Shown here one piece after another: positions 33,466 to 45,761 of a DNA stretch of 64,000 nt. This DNA comes from Opisthorchis felineus (taxonomy: Eukaryota; Platyhelminthes; Trematoda; Opisthorchiida; Opisthorchiidae). The stretch covers positions 10,727 through 74,726 of the forward strand of contig SJOL01001013.1 in assembly GCA_004794785.1 (NCBI GenBank), read 5' to 3'. The notes beneath the pieces are model-generated. The model made no database searches. It was given only the letters and a program-made list of their open reading frames with translations, and was not told where the DNA came from. Made by a program: the position numbers and the translations under genes. Numbering within the stretch: the first letter of the stretch is position 1; every line of letters begins with the position of its first letter.

Positions 33466-33876
33466 TTAACCCAAGAAGTTAAAAACAACGAGATGTAGGA
33501 TCACATGGGCAAATATAAAATCGCCGTAGGCAGTTTCCGGGCTGAAGGGAGTGAACACATTTTTATTCTGTGGGTTGGCATGCATGCGAAGCGCCACACC
33601 AAGTACAAATGACGCCACACAAGATATGAATCCGGACAAGAAGGCGTTAAACGGGAACGTTCCAACAAGACAGCAATAAACGAACTGAAGTATACCAGTT
33701 ACCAGAATATACATCAGATACGAATCCAGAAGCTGTAGACGCCGAGGGGTCGTAGATTTGTATGATTGCAAGAAGTCACTTAGTATCGCACCTGCGGATA
33801 CTGCATCCTTGGCGACCTTTGTTGGCGCAGTACGAGGATCCAACCCTTTCGAAGGCGCATGTTTACCACCTGCCAT
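33466..33876 (-). CDS. DAD1: DAD1, subunit of the oligosaccharyltransferase complex
   Basis: DAD1 is a small membrane subunit of the ER oligosaccharyltransferase, which transfers the preassembled glycan to Asn in N-glycosylation. The 136-residue product has the family hallmarks in order: [19 protein letters not shown] (about 43-61), [19 protein letters not shown] (69-87), NPQNK (about 101-105) and a C-terminal [15 protein letters not shown]. Three hydrophobic segments (about 50-70, 76-97 and 116-135) fit the known topology. The human protein has 113 residues; here there is an extra hydrophilic N-terminal segment of about 24 residues. The ATG has G at -3 and +4, a good context. The gene is one uninterrupted exon, whereas vertebrate DAD1 has introns. 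It could be a native intronless gene or an intact retrocopy. No poly(A) tract or canonical AATAAA was seen just downstream. Confidence 0.93.
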   Translation of the reverse strand: MAGGKHAPSKGLDPRTAPTKVAKDAVSAGAILSDFLQSYKSTTPRRLQLLDSYLMYILVTGILQFVYCCLVGTFPFNAFLSGFISCVASFVLGVALRMHANPQNKNVFTPFSPETAYGDFIFAHVILHLVVFNFLG

Positions 33877-34139
33877 CGCCGAAGCGCCAAAATTTGAGTT
33901 TCGCGGCGGTTACGTCACACCCAATGCTGCGCTTTAGGTCCATGTGTTAAACAGGACATGAGGTGCAAAGGACGCAATAGGTATATGCAAAAGTAGGATC
34001 TTTGAGGTTCGGCTATTACCATCAGGATGCATTCTATGCCATTGGAAGTTTAAGGGGGAGTAGCTCAAAGCAAGCTGCTCAAATTGGCAAAGCGCTTCTA
34101 TCTGGTGATTCGTCATTCGCTTGATGGAGGGAATATTGC

Positions 34140-34300
34140 ATTTGCATGAAGGGGCGAGATTGTCACGCCAATCTATAAAACTGGCGACGCCCTATCACCT
34201 GGAAGCTACAGGCCTACTTTCCTCAAAAACATACCGTGCAGGGTAATGGAACACATCCTGAAAAAGGGAACCATAAATAACAACAGTTCCAAAAAGTTCG
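34140..34300 (+). pseudogene. LINE-B reverse transcriptase fragment
   Basis: One frame reads GEIVTPIYKTGDALSPGSYR, then PTFLKNIPCRVMEHILKKG. It matches the RT segment at 36150-36280 (EAIVTPI, PGSYRPISLTSLLYKVMEHI), the conserved early RT blocks of CR1/jockey-type LINEs. Only about 50 codons survive. It lies directly beside the 3' end of the minus-strand LINE-B copy. Confidence 0.6.
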
Positions 34301-34359
34301 TATCGATAGCACAAAATGGATTCGACCCAAACAGTTCCCCAAGCATTAACAGATTGGTA

Positions 34360-35560
34360 CATACGATTGACGCTATCTCCCAGTCTTCCCGGATCGTGTT
34401 TCTTCTTATCGTTCAGCGGCTTTCGTTCACGTAACAGGCGCAATGGAAAAATGCGTGTTGCACTGTTCTTTAAGTTCCTAGCGTGGGGCATCGAGCTCGC
34501 CACTGTGAGGACTCAACTAAAAGGGCATCTGAAAGTGCTTTGAAATGGGTACTAGATGCAACGTGACCAACCGTCGGAGGAAGGTTTTTCCATACACCAA
34601 CTATCCGGAATGAGAAAAGCCGTTGCCTAATAAAAGTGGAGATTTGGAGAACGTCCTCCTCAGTGGTGCCCACGTTGGATAGAGGCCGTTCGTGGTTACA
34701 CCTTGACAATATCGGGTATGACGATGTCTTTGAGGCAGAATACTGGCCTGCATAGTGTCCTCTGTTGTCTTTTGAAAAATAGTTGAGATCTCTTTTCCAG
34801 AAGACGCCTATTCCTTTTAGGTAGCTTTTATTCCCCGGCGTTGCGCTGGGTTTTTGGGACGAACATCGCGTCAGCCCCGTGAATTTTCTGGACAGTATTT
34901 TGTACAACTCTTCCAGTGAAGCTGGTCCCAGTTTTAACTGCTCAAGGAAGCTGCTTTTTTCTGGAAAGTCTGCACGGAAGAACTTCCGAATCCACTTCTG
35001 TGGTTCCAGATTTCTGGCCTAGTGGCAGATGAAATCAAACGTCAGCACAGAGTGGTCACTATGTCACGGTGGAGCTTTAATTGACACTTGATCAACGAAG
35101 TGTCTTCCGTCGGTGATGACCAAATCCATCAGGAATGGCAGTTTGCCTGCGCGGTATCTAGTGGATGCGACGATATGTTGAGTCCGAGCGTTCTGCTGAA
35201 CGACTTCGGTCAGCAGAAACTAAACTCTATGCTCTGGAGTTCCATCCGGGGGACTTGGGAGCGTTATAATCACCTACCAGCAAGAGATGTGTGAAGTGGT
35301 AGTTGGAGTAGAGCTGCTCAAGGGCTCGTATGGGGAATTGGTTATCTTCCGGTGGACTAGAGGGGCAACGGTAGACCACGCCGAGAAGGAGAGAATCGGT
35401 CCAACGCAGCGGAATTCGGATCCACAGTGCATCACAAAAAGGGGAAAGAGTGGTGTCGTAGAGGACAACCGAGATGGGCAGGACCGCATGCAAGGATGAA
35501 GCAACCTCAAAAGCCCTCCAGTGGTTCGAGACAGCCCGGAAAATGGAGTAGCCGTTTATC
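34360..35560 (-). mobile_element. LINE-B copy with RT deleted (endonuclease and C-terminus retained)
   Basis: On the minus strand an EEP endonuclease comes first (35227-35493: LLLGVVYRCPSSPPEDNQFP, then LLVGDYNAPK). A DHSVLTFDFICH block follows near 35040. Next is the 145-codon frame 34470-34907, in which the linker (LKGIGVFWKRDLNYFSKDN) runs straight into the C-terminal IRQRLFSFRIVGVWKNLP. Compared with the plus copy at 35794-37480, about 1.2 kb of RT (equivalent to about 36001-37217) is missing. It cannot encode RT and is a non-autonomous derivative. Confidence 0.75.
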
Positions 35561-35569
35561 GAGGTCTGT

Positions 35570-35793
35570 GCCCGCCACCTTCAAATCCTACCGATCTGAT
35601 CATGCTCGATATTTTCTCCAAAAAAGCATAGTAACTGTGCCGCCCTGCCCGTACCGGTTTAGTGATGACCACGTGTACATCGGATAGTGCCCCCGCCTAT
35701 GACGCTGTCCCTTTTCCCAAAACCCCCTGTACCTACAATCCCCGCCAGTCATGCCACCCACGAGTTGGGAATAAACATTATTACATTATTACG
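35570..35793 (+). mobile_element. LINE 3' end with AATAAA and TTA-rich tail
   Basis: It shares with 42160-42597 the words gttgggaataaacatt, ccaccttcaaatc and related blocks. AATAAA is at 35770-35775, followed by a TTATTA tail to about 35792. It is a 5'-truncated 3' UTR of a LINE, and directly abuts the start of the plus-strand LINE-B copy. Confidence 0.65.
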
Positions 35794-37480
35794 CGATGTT
35801 CGTCCCAAAAACCCAGCGCAACCTAAAAGGAATAGGCGTCTTCTGGAAAAGAGATCTCAACTATTTTTCAAAAGACAACAGAGGACACTATGCAGGCCAG
35901 CATTCTGCCTCAAAGACATCGTCACACCCGATATTGTCAAGGTGTAACCGCGAACGGCCTCTATCCCACGTGGGCACCACTGAGGAGGACGTTCTCCAAC
36001 TCTTGTGAAAGACAAAACCCCTCAGCCCGTTGGGGCCAGACGAGGTCTATCCAAGTATCCTGAAAGAAACGTCGCTCACACCGGCAAGGCATTTTTACCT
36101 GGTGTTTTGTCAGTCGCTCACCGAAGGCAGCCTTCCTTCTACTTGGAAAGAAGCGATTGTCACACCAATCTAAAAACCTGGTGACCTACGATGGCCAGGC
36201 AGCTACAGGCCCATTAGCCTCACCAGCCTACTGTACAAGGTGATGGAACACATTCTGCAGCGGGACATCATGAATCACCTGGCTGCCAACAACTTGATAT
36301 ACCCAGTGCAATACGGATTACCACAAACGAAACGAACGCGCGCCACGAAAATGCTTGTAAATATGGGCGACCTAAATCAAGGATAGGACGAAGGACTCAT
36401 ATCGGATGGCATATTTTTCGACTTCTCAAAAACAGTTTACCGAGTCCCACACGTCCCGCTGCTCTACAAACCCGAGTCTTACGGGAGAAATTCCACGCTG
36501 AATTAAGGCGTACCTATCAGAGGGAACGTTCCGAGCGCCAGTTGGCTCGACCTACTCCTCTCCGATACTAGCATTCAGTGGAGTTCCTCACGGCTCCGTT
36601 TTTAGAATTCTGCTTCCGATCTACGTCACCGATCTTCCAGATGCACCTGCAAGTTCATGTCTACTTTTGCGGATGACTTGAAATTTTGAAGTTTCAACGC
36701 CTGCGCCCTCCAAATGGATGTAGACACTGCAAAGCAGTGGTCGTTGGACTGGCATCTTCTCCTGATTAACAAAAAGTGCGTCCATATGTCATCCGAAGGA
36801 GACTCGGCGAACGCCTTTCCCTCATATGGTGAGAACGAACCAGAAGACATTACGGAGATAAATACAAAAAAGGAGTTAGGCATCTGGCCCCCTTCAAACA
36901 TGTCCTTCTCACTGCACCATGAAAAATCTGCTCAAAAGGCATTCGCCGTTCTTCGGATGATTCGGCGCACCACCCTCGTATTACTCGCATGCACTACTAG
37001 ATACTGTATGAAGCCTACGTCAGGCCACTTTTTGAATACACCAACCAGGTTGTCTACTCAGGACGCAAAAAGACGTAACCCTCGTTGAGCGTGTCAAACG
37101 AGCTGTTACGAAAATGGTTGCCGGCCTTAAATCCGTTGATTATGAAGCACGTCTCGCGGTGCTTAGCCTAACACACGGCGTAGACATGGTAAGAAGATTT
37201 TCAGGTTCTGAGCGCACACTTTTATTAGGCAACGGCTTTTCTCATTCCGGATAGTTGGTGTATGGAAAAACCTTCCTCCGACGGTTGGTCACGTTGCATC
37301 TAGTACCCATTTCAAAGCACTTTCAGATGCCCTTTTAGTTGAGTCCTCACAGTGGCGAGCTCGATGCCCCACGCTAGGAACTTAAAGAACAGTGCAACAC
37401 GCATTTTTCCATTGCGCCTGTTACGTGAACGAAAGCCGCTGAACGATAAGAAGAAACACGATCCGGGAAGCCTGGCGATC
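35794..37480 (+). mobile_element. LINE-B copy, 5'-truncated, with degenerate reverse transcriptase
   Basis: The copy starts in the linker (NLKGIGVFWKRDLNYFSKDN). RT blocks follow across several frames: GSYRPISLTSLLYKVMEHIL at about 36205, FFDFSKTVYRVPH at 36415 (motif A), a decayed SGVPHGSVF region at 36580 (motif B), and STFADDLKF at 36660 (motif C, FADD kept). Next is [20 protein letters not shown] and [15 protein letters not shown], and the C-terminus lies at 37220-37480. At least six stops or shifts break it. The motif order and FADD box fit a CR1-like LINE. Confidence 0.75.
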
Positions 37481-40400
37481 GTGTGTACCAATGAGTTATT
37501 CCTTGTGTGTGCATGCCTCTCTGTTATCTTGTAATTTCCTTGTATGATGCCGATGAAACCTTTAGGTATTCTTTTGCTGTGTGTCCAGGTTCCGTTGCTG
37601 GTTTTTACGGAAGGCGAAGGTTACTATGGAAGTTATGGAACCGCTTTTCAGCCTTCCTTTATAAATGTTTAATATATAAGGAACTTTCTGTAAGGGCGCT
37701 TGATAATGTTCATTTTTCGACAGCCCTGTGCAGATTGGGCGTTCGCTTTCTTGCTTGATAGCCTGTAAACTCCTCAGTGCAAGGCCTTCTTTACTTTAGT
37801 TGTGGATCTGTTGTTTTAATGCTGTCGACGGGCCTGCATTCGGAGAATCGAGTTGCAAAACTCCGGGGCGCCCTTCTGTGTGGTGAGGTAACTGTATGCA
37901 TGGGCTATCTGCGCTTGCCTTTGTAGGGAAGACGCAGGCCAGTTGATGGCAACTGAACGTCAAAGCGATGCTCTGTAACGCAGTACTTCAGGATTGATAA
38001 AGCACTTACGAAGGCCCACGATGAAAGCTTAGCTGTGGAACACCAGAAGTTATCCGTTATCGGTTTTCAGAAGTAGCAGCCACTGGGTTATTGTTCCAAC
38101 CCAGTGCACGCAGTGCATGGTGCAGTTGGGGGATTATAAAGTTGTTGCATGTGCGCAACAGCAGATGCTCACTGGTTGTGACGATAATAAAGGTAGGTGT
38201 GAGGTGGTGGACAAATGAACGTGGATAATGCGGTGGGATCTGACAAAGTCAGGCAGGCCAACATGAGCCAGGATGAGAGCGAATGTGCTTCGTCACGGAA
38301 GATTGGTGGAAGAGACATCCTGGGGTTTGTTTGAATGTCTGAAGATTCTCTACGTAATGTCTACACGTAGGGGGCTTACATCCGATATGATGGTATCCCA
38401 GAGGGCTTTATCGGTAACCGCTGAGATGGGTATTGTGGTAAAAAGAGGCGACGCTACGGGGAGGGTCCTTCAAGAAAGACACGGACAGCGCGGGTGGAAT
38501 AGCCATGTTTATGATAGTACCCGATGGAGACGAGACTAAACGAGTTGGTCGGTCGGAGCGTGTCATGCAACGAAGTTGTTTTTCATCGAAATTTTTCAAG
38601 ATGACTTTGTCAACTGGACTGGGGTGCTTTAGGGAGCATAAAACAGGCGAAGCTCGTAGATAAAGAGCCATAGATTCAATAAACAGAGGAAACGCGGATA
38701 AAATAGCCATGTTGTTTGAAGGCACATAGAGAAGGTTGGTGAGGAACTATGGACCAGACATGCACGTTGTGGATGCGGTCGAATCCCCCAGGGAGCAATC
38801 ACCGAGTACCGTGCAGTTTATCCAATAAGCGACCGGTGCAATGAGATCTCCACTGCCAAAGCACGGACCTTAGCGAATAAACTTAGGCCGTAACATAACT
38901 TTCCTTCCCCGGTGATGATGGTTTCCGAACTTGAGAAGCCGAAAGTATGCGGACAACAAAAGATCGGAGCGAAGTTCCATGGCTACAATTAAAGCAGCAC
39001 TCGCGCAGTTAAGAATCGGTTCACATAGTAAAAAGTACGAGCCCATACGTGTTGCTATGCATGTACGACTGAAGCTCTGGTGACCATTTACTTTTATTCT
39101 TATTTCGTAAAATGTGAGTCCCTGTTTTTTCGTTTTGCGCCCATACAGCCTTTCTCGTTTTGACTCGAACGTAGGAAGCTCCTTGGCCATCCCATCGCAT
39201 ATGTAGTGACGTACGGATATAGAGGTTTCAAAAGGCGGATGTCTGATTCCGACCTTGTAGTACAGGGCGTAGTCCTGGTGTACCGAAGGTGAACAGGTGT
39301 CGGTGGTATATCATCCATTACCCTCAAAATCTTCTGCATACAACAATGCTGAGCATTCCAGCAGTAGTTGTGGGCGTTAATCGAGAGTGCACGAGTAAAT
39401 AGTCTAAGAATACATCTTTGTGGAATCCCGAAAAGGGTTTCAAAGGATTTGAAAGAGAGGAAATGTGTTACACTTTTGTCGTTTAGCTGACCATGCTGGC
39501 CGAAAATAAGATATGGAAGATAGCAAGCATGCCAACTTCGTGCCAAATTCTAATAAGTATACTAGTCAGTTTATTAAAAAAATTTGCAACATCTGAACCC
39601 AAACATTTTCGAGCCCTGTGCTTTCTTCAGGCCGTTGTTTTGCCTTTTGGTCAACGAGCAAATTCTTATCCCAATATATTCAGATTGTTATTCTTTTATT
39701 TATGAGCATAATCTTAATATGGTTTCCTGAGCCTTTGAAACGCGTCCTTCTCACCCAAGGTTTTGTCTATGAAGGCATTGTTGCCGGATTTTGGTTGGAG
39801 TCTGACATTCATTACTATGTACACACTGAGTCCGTGAAGTGATAGCACGGTACCATTTTAGGTGCACTTTAGGTGGACTTTGTTTACAACGACCTCGGCC
39901 CCGGGGGTTGCGCGTAGCTCCCCTTAAGTACAGAAAGTATTCTATGGAACGGCATTCTAAAAAACAAGAAAGATGCTGGGCGTGTTTGTCTCTGATGCAG
40001 CCGCGTAATTAGGATGAAATGAAAACAGGTTTAGGTTATTTCGGTGGGAGCGCGCCCGGAACGGAGCCATTCGGGACAGAGTGTAAGACGTGTTTTGGAA
40101 CAAGAAAGATTAAAAAAGTGCAAAATTGGCATTAGCATGACCTCTTATTGGAAACGTGCGTGGCCAATATAAGCATTCACGAACACCATTTTGTGGAAAA
40201 AATTTGGCCAAACGCTTCTTCCGAACGGTACGAAAGCCGGGATCAACTTTGAGGACGAAAAAAGAAACTCTTAGACGAGCTGCTATCAGGCCTCGGATTT
40301 TTAGCAAATATCTTGATTTTTTGGTCCAAAAGCGGTCAAATATACCCCAGATGTATAGATTTGTGTTGCAGCGGAGTGCGGAGAGCAATAATGCGGTCGA

Positions 40401-41050
40401 GGAATTGCAGCTCCTTGCATCCGCGAGGGTCAGCTATGTTTCCTTTTAGATGAAAAATTACGGATTACAGCTGAAGGTGTTCTGGACTTTGACTATTTTC
40501 AGGCGGAAAGAAACATTTGAGGCAGTTAAGTCAGCGAAGGATTTGCAATAGCAGATCTAGTCTCGATAGTGAGGGACTTTTTCACAGCGTCTGAAGAAAA
40601 ACGTTTTGGGATATCATCTACCGTGGAACGTTCCCTGGTGGGAACGATGTCCATGAGGGATGGTCGATACCTTTTTTGGGATCAGGCCGGTATGGTGGAT
40701 CGGCGATGAGAAAAAACTGGCCTGCTGTCTGTCAAAATAATAAAAAACAATATACCTGGGATAGCCTGAAGATACTCTGCGATGCCCATGGACTACATCG
40801 ACGTGCATAGTTGTAGCTGCCTTCGTCGGAACCGAGGCTACACCGCACCAAAACCCACCTCTTCAACCTAACAAGAAAAACGCCTACCAGCTGCTCCAAG
40901 GAGTGGACACCTACAATGTAAATATACATAGACTCCAAACCCTCCACTGCCAGCGTGCGAGGCTAGCGTCGAAAGTCTTTTCCGCCATGCACCACTTCTA
41001 GACTGAAGTTGATAGTAGTGCTTCGTGGACTAGTGACCACTCCCCTTGCG
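37481..41050. other. No recognised gene; probable decayed repeat sequence
   Basis: 3.5 kb with many short open frames on both strands (up to 148 codons at 39100-39546 minus) but no recognisable domain. A T-rich block at 37640-37770 has loose similarity to 43560-43760. GC-rich and purine-rich patches near 38200-38560 and 39890-40050 look like repeat remnants. I cannot name a family. Confidence 0.3.
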
Positions 41051-42597
41051 TTCACCTTCCATCCTAGATTGTCCTAGTATTGTCCAACTCACTATTAACC
41101 TCCATGAAATCTAGTCCACCTTCTAAGAAGTTCCACCCACGCCAGTCCTACAGTGTTTGGTTTCCCTTACCACGCCGCCTCTCCCTACTTACATCGTACT
41201 GTCCTGTCTCAGGTAGTATACCAGCATATATTGGAAAGCTCAGCCTGGCTTTGATGACCGGACTACTGGGTGCAGATCCATCCTCATCCCCTCTCGTTTA
41301 ACCACTTGTCTTCAGCGCCCTAACTGTAGCAAACGTTCCAGTTTTTTATTAAAGGACTATATCCTGTCTGATGACTCCTATGACTCTCTAGGCCTTATTG
41401 ATCTCATCCCAGCTCATCTTCTTCCCAAGCTTCGACCTGCGGTAATACGTGCTACGGATGTCCAGTTTGGCCGTTATCCACTCCACCTGATCTGTGCATT
41501 AAACCTGAAGGGATCCCCGACCGGACGAAAAAACAAAACAAATACTACCTACGACATTACATTGGTCTTGCTCTACCTGCGGTATCACTGCTTACAGAAC
41601 TGCACATCCCAGCCCAACTACCTCAATCACGACGTCCGTCACGGGGCTGTCCAGAAACTGAAGTATCTCAGTTCAGTGACGGCACGCACTGCCATACCCA
41701 GTTAGATAGCATACCCGCAACTGCTCACTTCCTACTTTGACTGCGCCCTCTCGCGCACTCGTCCCCTTACCTACAACCAAAATGAAAATCTTCATCTGGT
41801 CCCAGCCTTCTGGAGGCCTTCATTCCAATCTGCTGAACCTTCCATTGGACCTAAACATCTCGGTGACTTTTGCTTTGTACTCCTCACCAAGTCAGCCATT
41901 TTTCGTGCAGTTCGCTTTCCTTCTTGTGTGTTTGCGTGAATTCCTTCTCCCAAGGAACCTTTTACACCCGAACCAGCTCCAGCAGCAACAGTAGTGAGTC
42001 TCCAGTTGCACTGCACACTGTGATTCTGAGTTTCCTACTAACATTTATCCGTACCGCATATTCCCTCACTTACGCTTTTCGTGACTCTGGCCATACGCCC
42101 AACAGCCCAAGGCTACGGAGCCTCAGCAACGGTTTTAGGCTTTAGTTCAAATCGGCCGGTCAGATCGTGCCAGTTCTGCTGCCTTTCCTGATCCGTTATT
42201 CTGGTTCCACTTTTCCTGCAGATCTAAGTTTTTCTTTTATTGTTTTTATCACGTACCAGGCAGAAAGCCTCTTGCTATGCCCTCCCCCGTATTGTTTTTG
42301 TCCGCCACTTTCAAATCTTAACGATCGTACCTTGTTTCATCTGATATGCTCCCCATAAGAAAGAATGAGTCCTTGTAATTTCGGTTCCCTACCCATGCCG
42401 CCTCAGGCGTGACCAAGTCTACTTCGGGTAATGCCCACTGTTTATGTCGCCGTCCCTTTTCCACGAAATTCCCGGTACCCACAAACCCCACCAGTCGTGC
42501 ACTCATTCTGACCGCAACTTTGTGATCATGCCTGAAGGTATGCTATCCACTAGTTGGGAATAAACATTGTTATTATTATTATTACTATTATTATTTA
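41050..42597 (+). mobile_element. LINE 3' portion ending in AATAAA and (TTA)n tail
   Basis: The right end has gttgggaataaacattg with AATAAA at 42559-42564, followed by a TTATTA-type microsatellite to 42596, matching 35570-35793. Upstream, a frame around 41341-41705 stays open (IDLIPAHLLPKLRPAVIRAT) but I do not recognise it as RT or endonuclease. The 5' limit is uncertain. Confidence 0.5.
42567..42596. repeat. (TTA)n microsatellite tail
   Basis: TTATTATTATTATTACTATT-type run directly after the LINE 3' end; one C interrupts it. It is the simple-repeat tail of the retroposon. Confidence 0.8.
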
Positions 42598-45500
42598 ACC
42601 GGCTGAAACTAAGTCTGTAGAAGGAAAGATTTTGAAACTGGCTGATAAAGGACCAAGTTACTCCATATAGTGCATTGCGCGTTGAGGTCGCCGTGGATTA
42701 ATTTTTGAACGCTATTAATGGGGGAGGGAGGATTTTAAAAAATACGATCTTTGTTGGCGGGCACATGGTACAAAAAGACTAGTCATAAGATGCGAATTAC
42801 GACCACACTTATTTAGGTCGCGACACGATTTATCACCTAACATCATTAGAGAAAAATACGGATGTCAGTGTTGTTGATCGAGAAACCCACGCAGGAATAC
42901 ATATACGCTGACTGCTAAGAAAGAAAGCAAAGCCGTAATTCGGCATAGACCAGGTCTTAATTTCTAAATGCATCACATCTAGAGTAACCAAATTATGGAA
43001 TGAAGGGACGAAGACTTGACTGTCTGTTGTTAGGAAGCCAGCTGAACATATTGGTGCAATTTATGTGGACAGTTCAGTTTGTCGTCCGGTGTGGTACTTG
43101 TAGCGGCCAGGAAAGTTGGGCGGTGGATGGCGGATTGCAGTATAGGTGGGAAGTAACGAAATGTGTTGATGCTAGAATGATAAATGAATTAGGTCGAAGC
43201 TATATCGTTTATGAGGAGGTGAACCTGAGAGCAGTGGATTAGCGGAGCAAAAGAGGCAGAACGGGGTGGTTTTGAAAGTAGCGTAGTACTGGCAAAAATG
43301 CTAGACGTTCGAGTGCAACGCATGGAGCCAAGTGTGTTAGTGGGCAGTGGAAACACAGAATGGTCGTAGGTTAGGCTAGTATGACAAGTGGAGGCAGGTG
43401 AATACATGTAAATCAACGGACGGTATCCTGATTAGGCGAGGCTGACTAGATATCTCCTGTAACGGTGCATACTACTGATGAAGCCTAATAGTAGCTCACG
43501 GTCAAGCTTCCAGATTACGTCTTCTCACTTGATGCAACGTGAGGTGTTTTACGGAAACTGTGGAACCGCCTTGAAGTGTTCTTTTAGTATTGTGTAATAG
43601 TTAATTAATATCCAGGGAAGTTCAGAAGGACGCGTGAGAATGTTTAGTTTTTAAAAACGGTGCGTATATGAGACAGTTACTTTCGTGCCCAATGGCTTTT
43701 AACTGTCCAGTTCGCGTTTGCTAATAAATGACTTCGCAGAGAAGGGCTTTCCCCCTTTTACTGATATATGTGCTCCAGATGGTAACCACAACAGACGTGT
43801 GTCATAGCTAAACCCGTAGCACATCTGGTCTTTTCCAACTGGCAACACTGTTGACTAGTCACACGCCAGTGGTGGATAAACGGTACTGGAGAACAGTGCG
43901 TGGGAGCACTTACTATGGCAAGAAGAATACAAGTTTTTTAATAGTTGGTTGTTTGAGATTAGAACAAGCTGCAGCGTCGATTTTGATTCTACATTCCTCA
44001 ACCTATCTTCAAAATATTGTTAGAGCATAAAACCCATCTAAGGACAACCCACAAAGCAGACAAGTATTGCTCGTATCCAATAAGTCACTTAGGTATAGTT
44101 CTGAAGTTTCGTTCACTTATTCCATTAACTCTGGCTTTCCTCGGAGCCACCTTTTAACAAATCTGTGACTGCAGTTGACTGCAGTGTCCACTCAGTTCGG
44201 TCCATCAGTTGTTGTTACGTGCCACGACCCACCAAAGTTGACTGTGGCGCCCTAATCAACTTTACTGCATGATCAGTCAGGTATTCCATAATCAATAGAC
44301 CTACAGAGACACTGTTTCATACACCTGATCAGTGCCTCGACTGAAAAATGCCGTAAGACTCTCTAGCACAAAATTCCAATTGATACCTACAAATACAGGC
44401 GGTAGGCTGGTCACATTTATCACACTGCCAATTGCAATGTGGTTAGTTTATAACATGCGTCTCTTTGTTCTCAACAGAGTGCAACACAGCAGGCGGTTCA
44501 CAAATAGCGGCTCTGCTTGTCGGATGAATAGCTCTCCTGTCTTCCCCATTCATTATCAAACCATCGATAATTAAAGCTGCCGATGGAACTGTTAAGGATG
44601 TATATTAAAACGGCTGATAGGAGCATGTCCCTCGGGGACTGACTGAACGACCCTGTTGTCCTGAGGGGACTTTTCGATAAAAACGCCAAAAGAAGTGCTA
44701 GACCGGGGTCGACGGTTTACTGATGCAGTCAGTCACACCATCTAACAAGCTATATGGAGAACGGAACTTGTGTCATGCAGTTCATACTTGGGGTGGACCA
44801 GCGAGCGTGACCGCATGAGAACAGAGTGAGGATTACTTAAGGGACAGTTGGGAGTCAAGGTGAGTTGCACTGTAAGGCCTTAGATTCCAAAAGAGAAAAA
44901 TAAATTACGTTTTCGAGTGCTGGACAGACGTAAGCTCGCTAAGTCCATGTAATGAACTTCAATCGCCAATCACTCCAGTTCAAAATCAGACAATCCAATG
45001 ACACTTTTGTGCAGCAAGTGACAGGCTATAACTATTGTGGATGTGCCTGTTGTGTGTTGGGGGCATCAGATCTTGATCAAAAGGCGTTGTTTACTGCGTC
45101 TTACATTATCCTCGTGTTTCATTAGCGTTAACTGACGGTTATTCACCGAAAGGATCTTAGGCCGTACGCGCTCAGATGAATGTGATATACATTATTTTTC
45201 TCCGATGAGCATTTGCATAGAGGTTACTCCGTAGGCATGCGACTTTATTAACTGCAGGGACCCCAAGAAAGACTACCACCGGAAAAAGGGTGTGTGGCCT
45301 CTTCCTGTAAGAAACTCTCTTTAGAGAATCTCAATTTTTTGGCCTCCTTGCAGAGGACTGCTCTTCTTGAAGTTGTCGTACATTCCTTGTACGGCTTCTG
45401 TAATATTGGTAACACAGAGAAAACACACCACAGAATTGTAACCCATTCAGCTGCAACACCCGTTCAATAGTAACTGAGTGTTATTCACTTGGCACCGCCG

Positions 45501-45613
45501 TTCAGAGAAAGTAGAAAACAGTGGCAAATTGGGAAGTAGGCCATTGTAGTGGACATACATCAACATGACTGCCAAACTCATCGAAAATAGAGTGTAAGAC
45601 AAGTACAACTTAC
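42598..45613. other. No recognised gene; expected intron or 3' part of the V-ATPase gene
   Basis: If the minus-strand V-ATPase exon at 45614-45761 is in place, its next exon should lie here at lower coordinates. I looked for the conserved GAGLT and GSGAALADA blocks on the minus strand and did not find them. Otherwise only short frames (75-80 codons) are present. Confidence 0.35.
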
Positions 45614-45761
45614 ATTGATCTGGCTGAGGAGGACAATAGCCATGATGATGCCGAAAATGGCCACGGCTTCACAAAATATAACGCTGACTAAGTTCTTGGT
45701 GCGAATTCTGGGAGCCTTGACAGCCGCCCCAATTATCGTTGACCCGGTTATATAGATGCCC
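45614..45761 (-). CDS. ATP6V0B: V-ATPase c'' proteolipid subunit (ATP6V0B/VMA16), internal exon
   Basis: This subunit is part of the rotating proteolipid ring in the membrane V0 sector of the vacuolar H+-ATPase. The minus strand has an acceptor (ctatccag) at 45762-45769, 148 exon bases, and a GTAAGT donor after 45614. The first base completes a split Trp codon. The next 49 codons read [20 protein letters not shown], then [19 protein letters not shown], then [10 protein letters not shown]. These match the family segment GIYITGSSIIG...[27 protein letters not shown]. The conserved membrane-embedded Glu of IFCEAVAIF, which carries the proton, is present. It is too short to appear as a start-to-stop ORF. 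Flanking exons are not found on this strand; the exon expected directly before it lies on the plus strand at 57897-57980. Confidence 0.9.

Noticed and set aside
37640..43760. Shared 3' block between 37640-37770 and 43560-43760 as a defined repeat family
   Set aside because: Similarity by eye is loose and patchy; not enough to define boundaries without an alignment.
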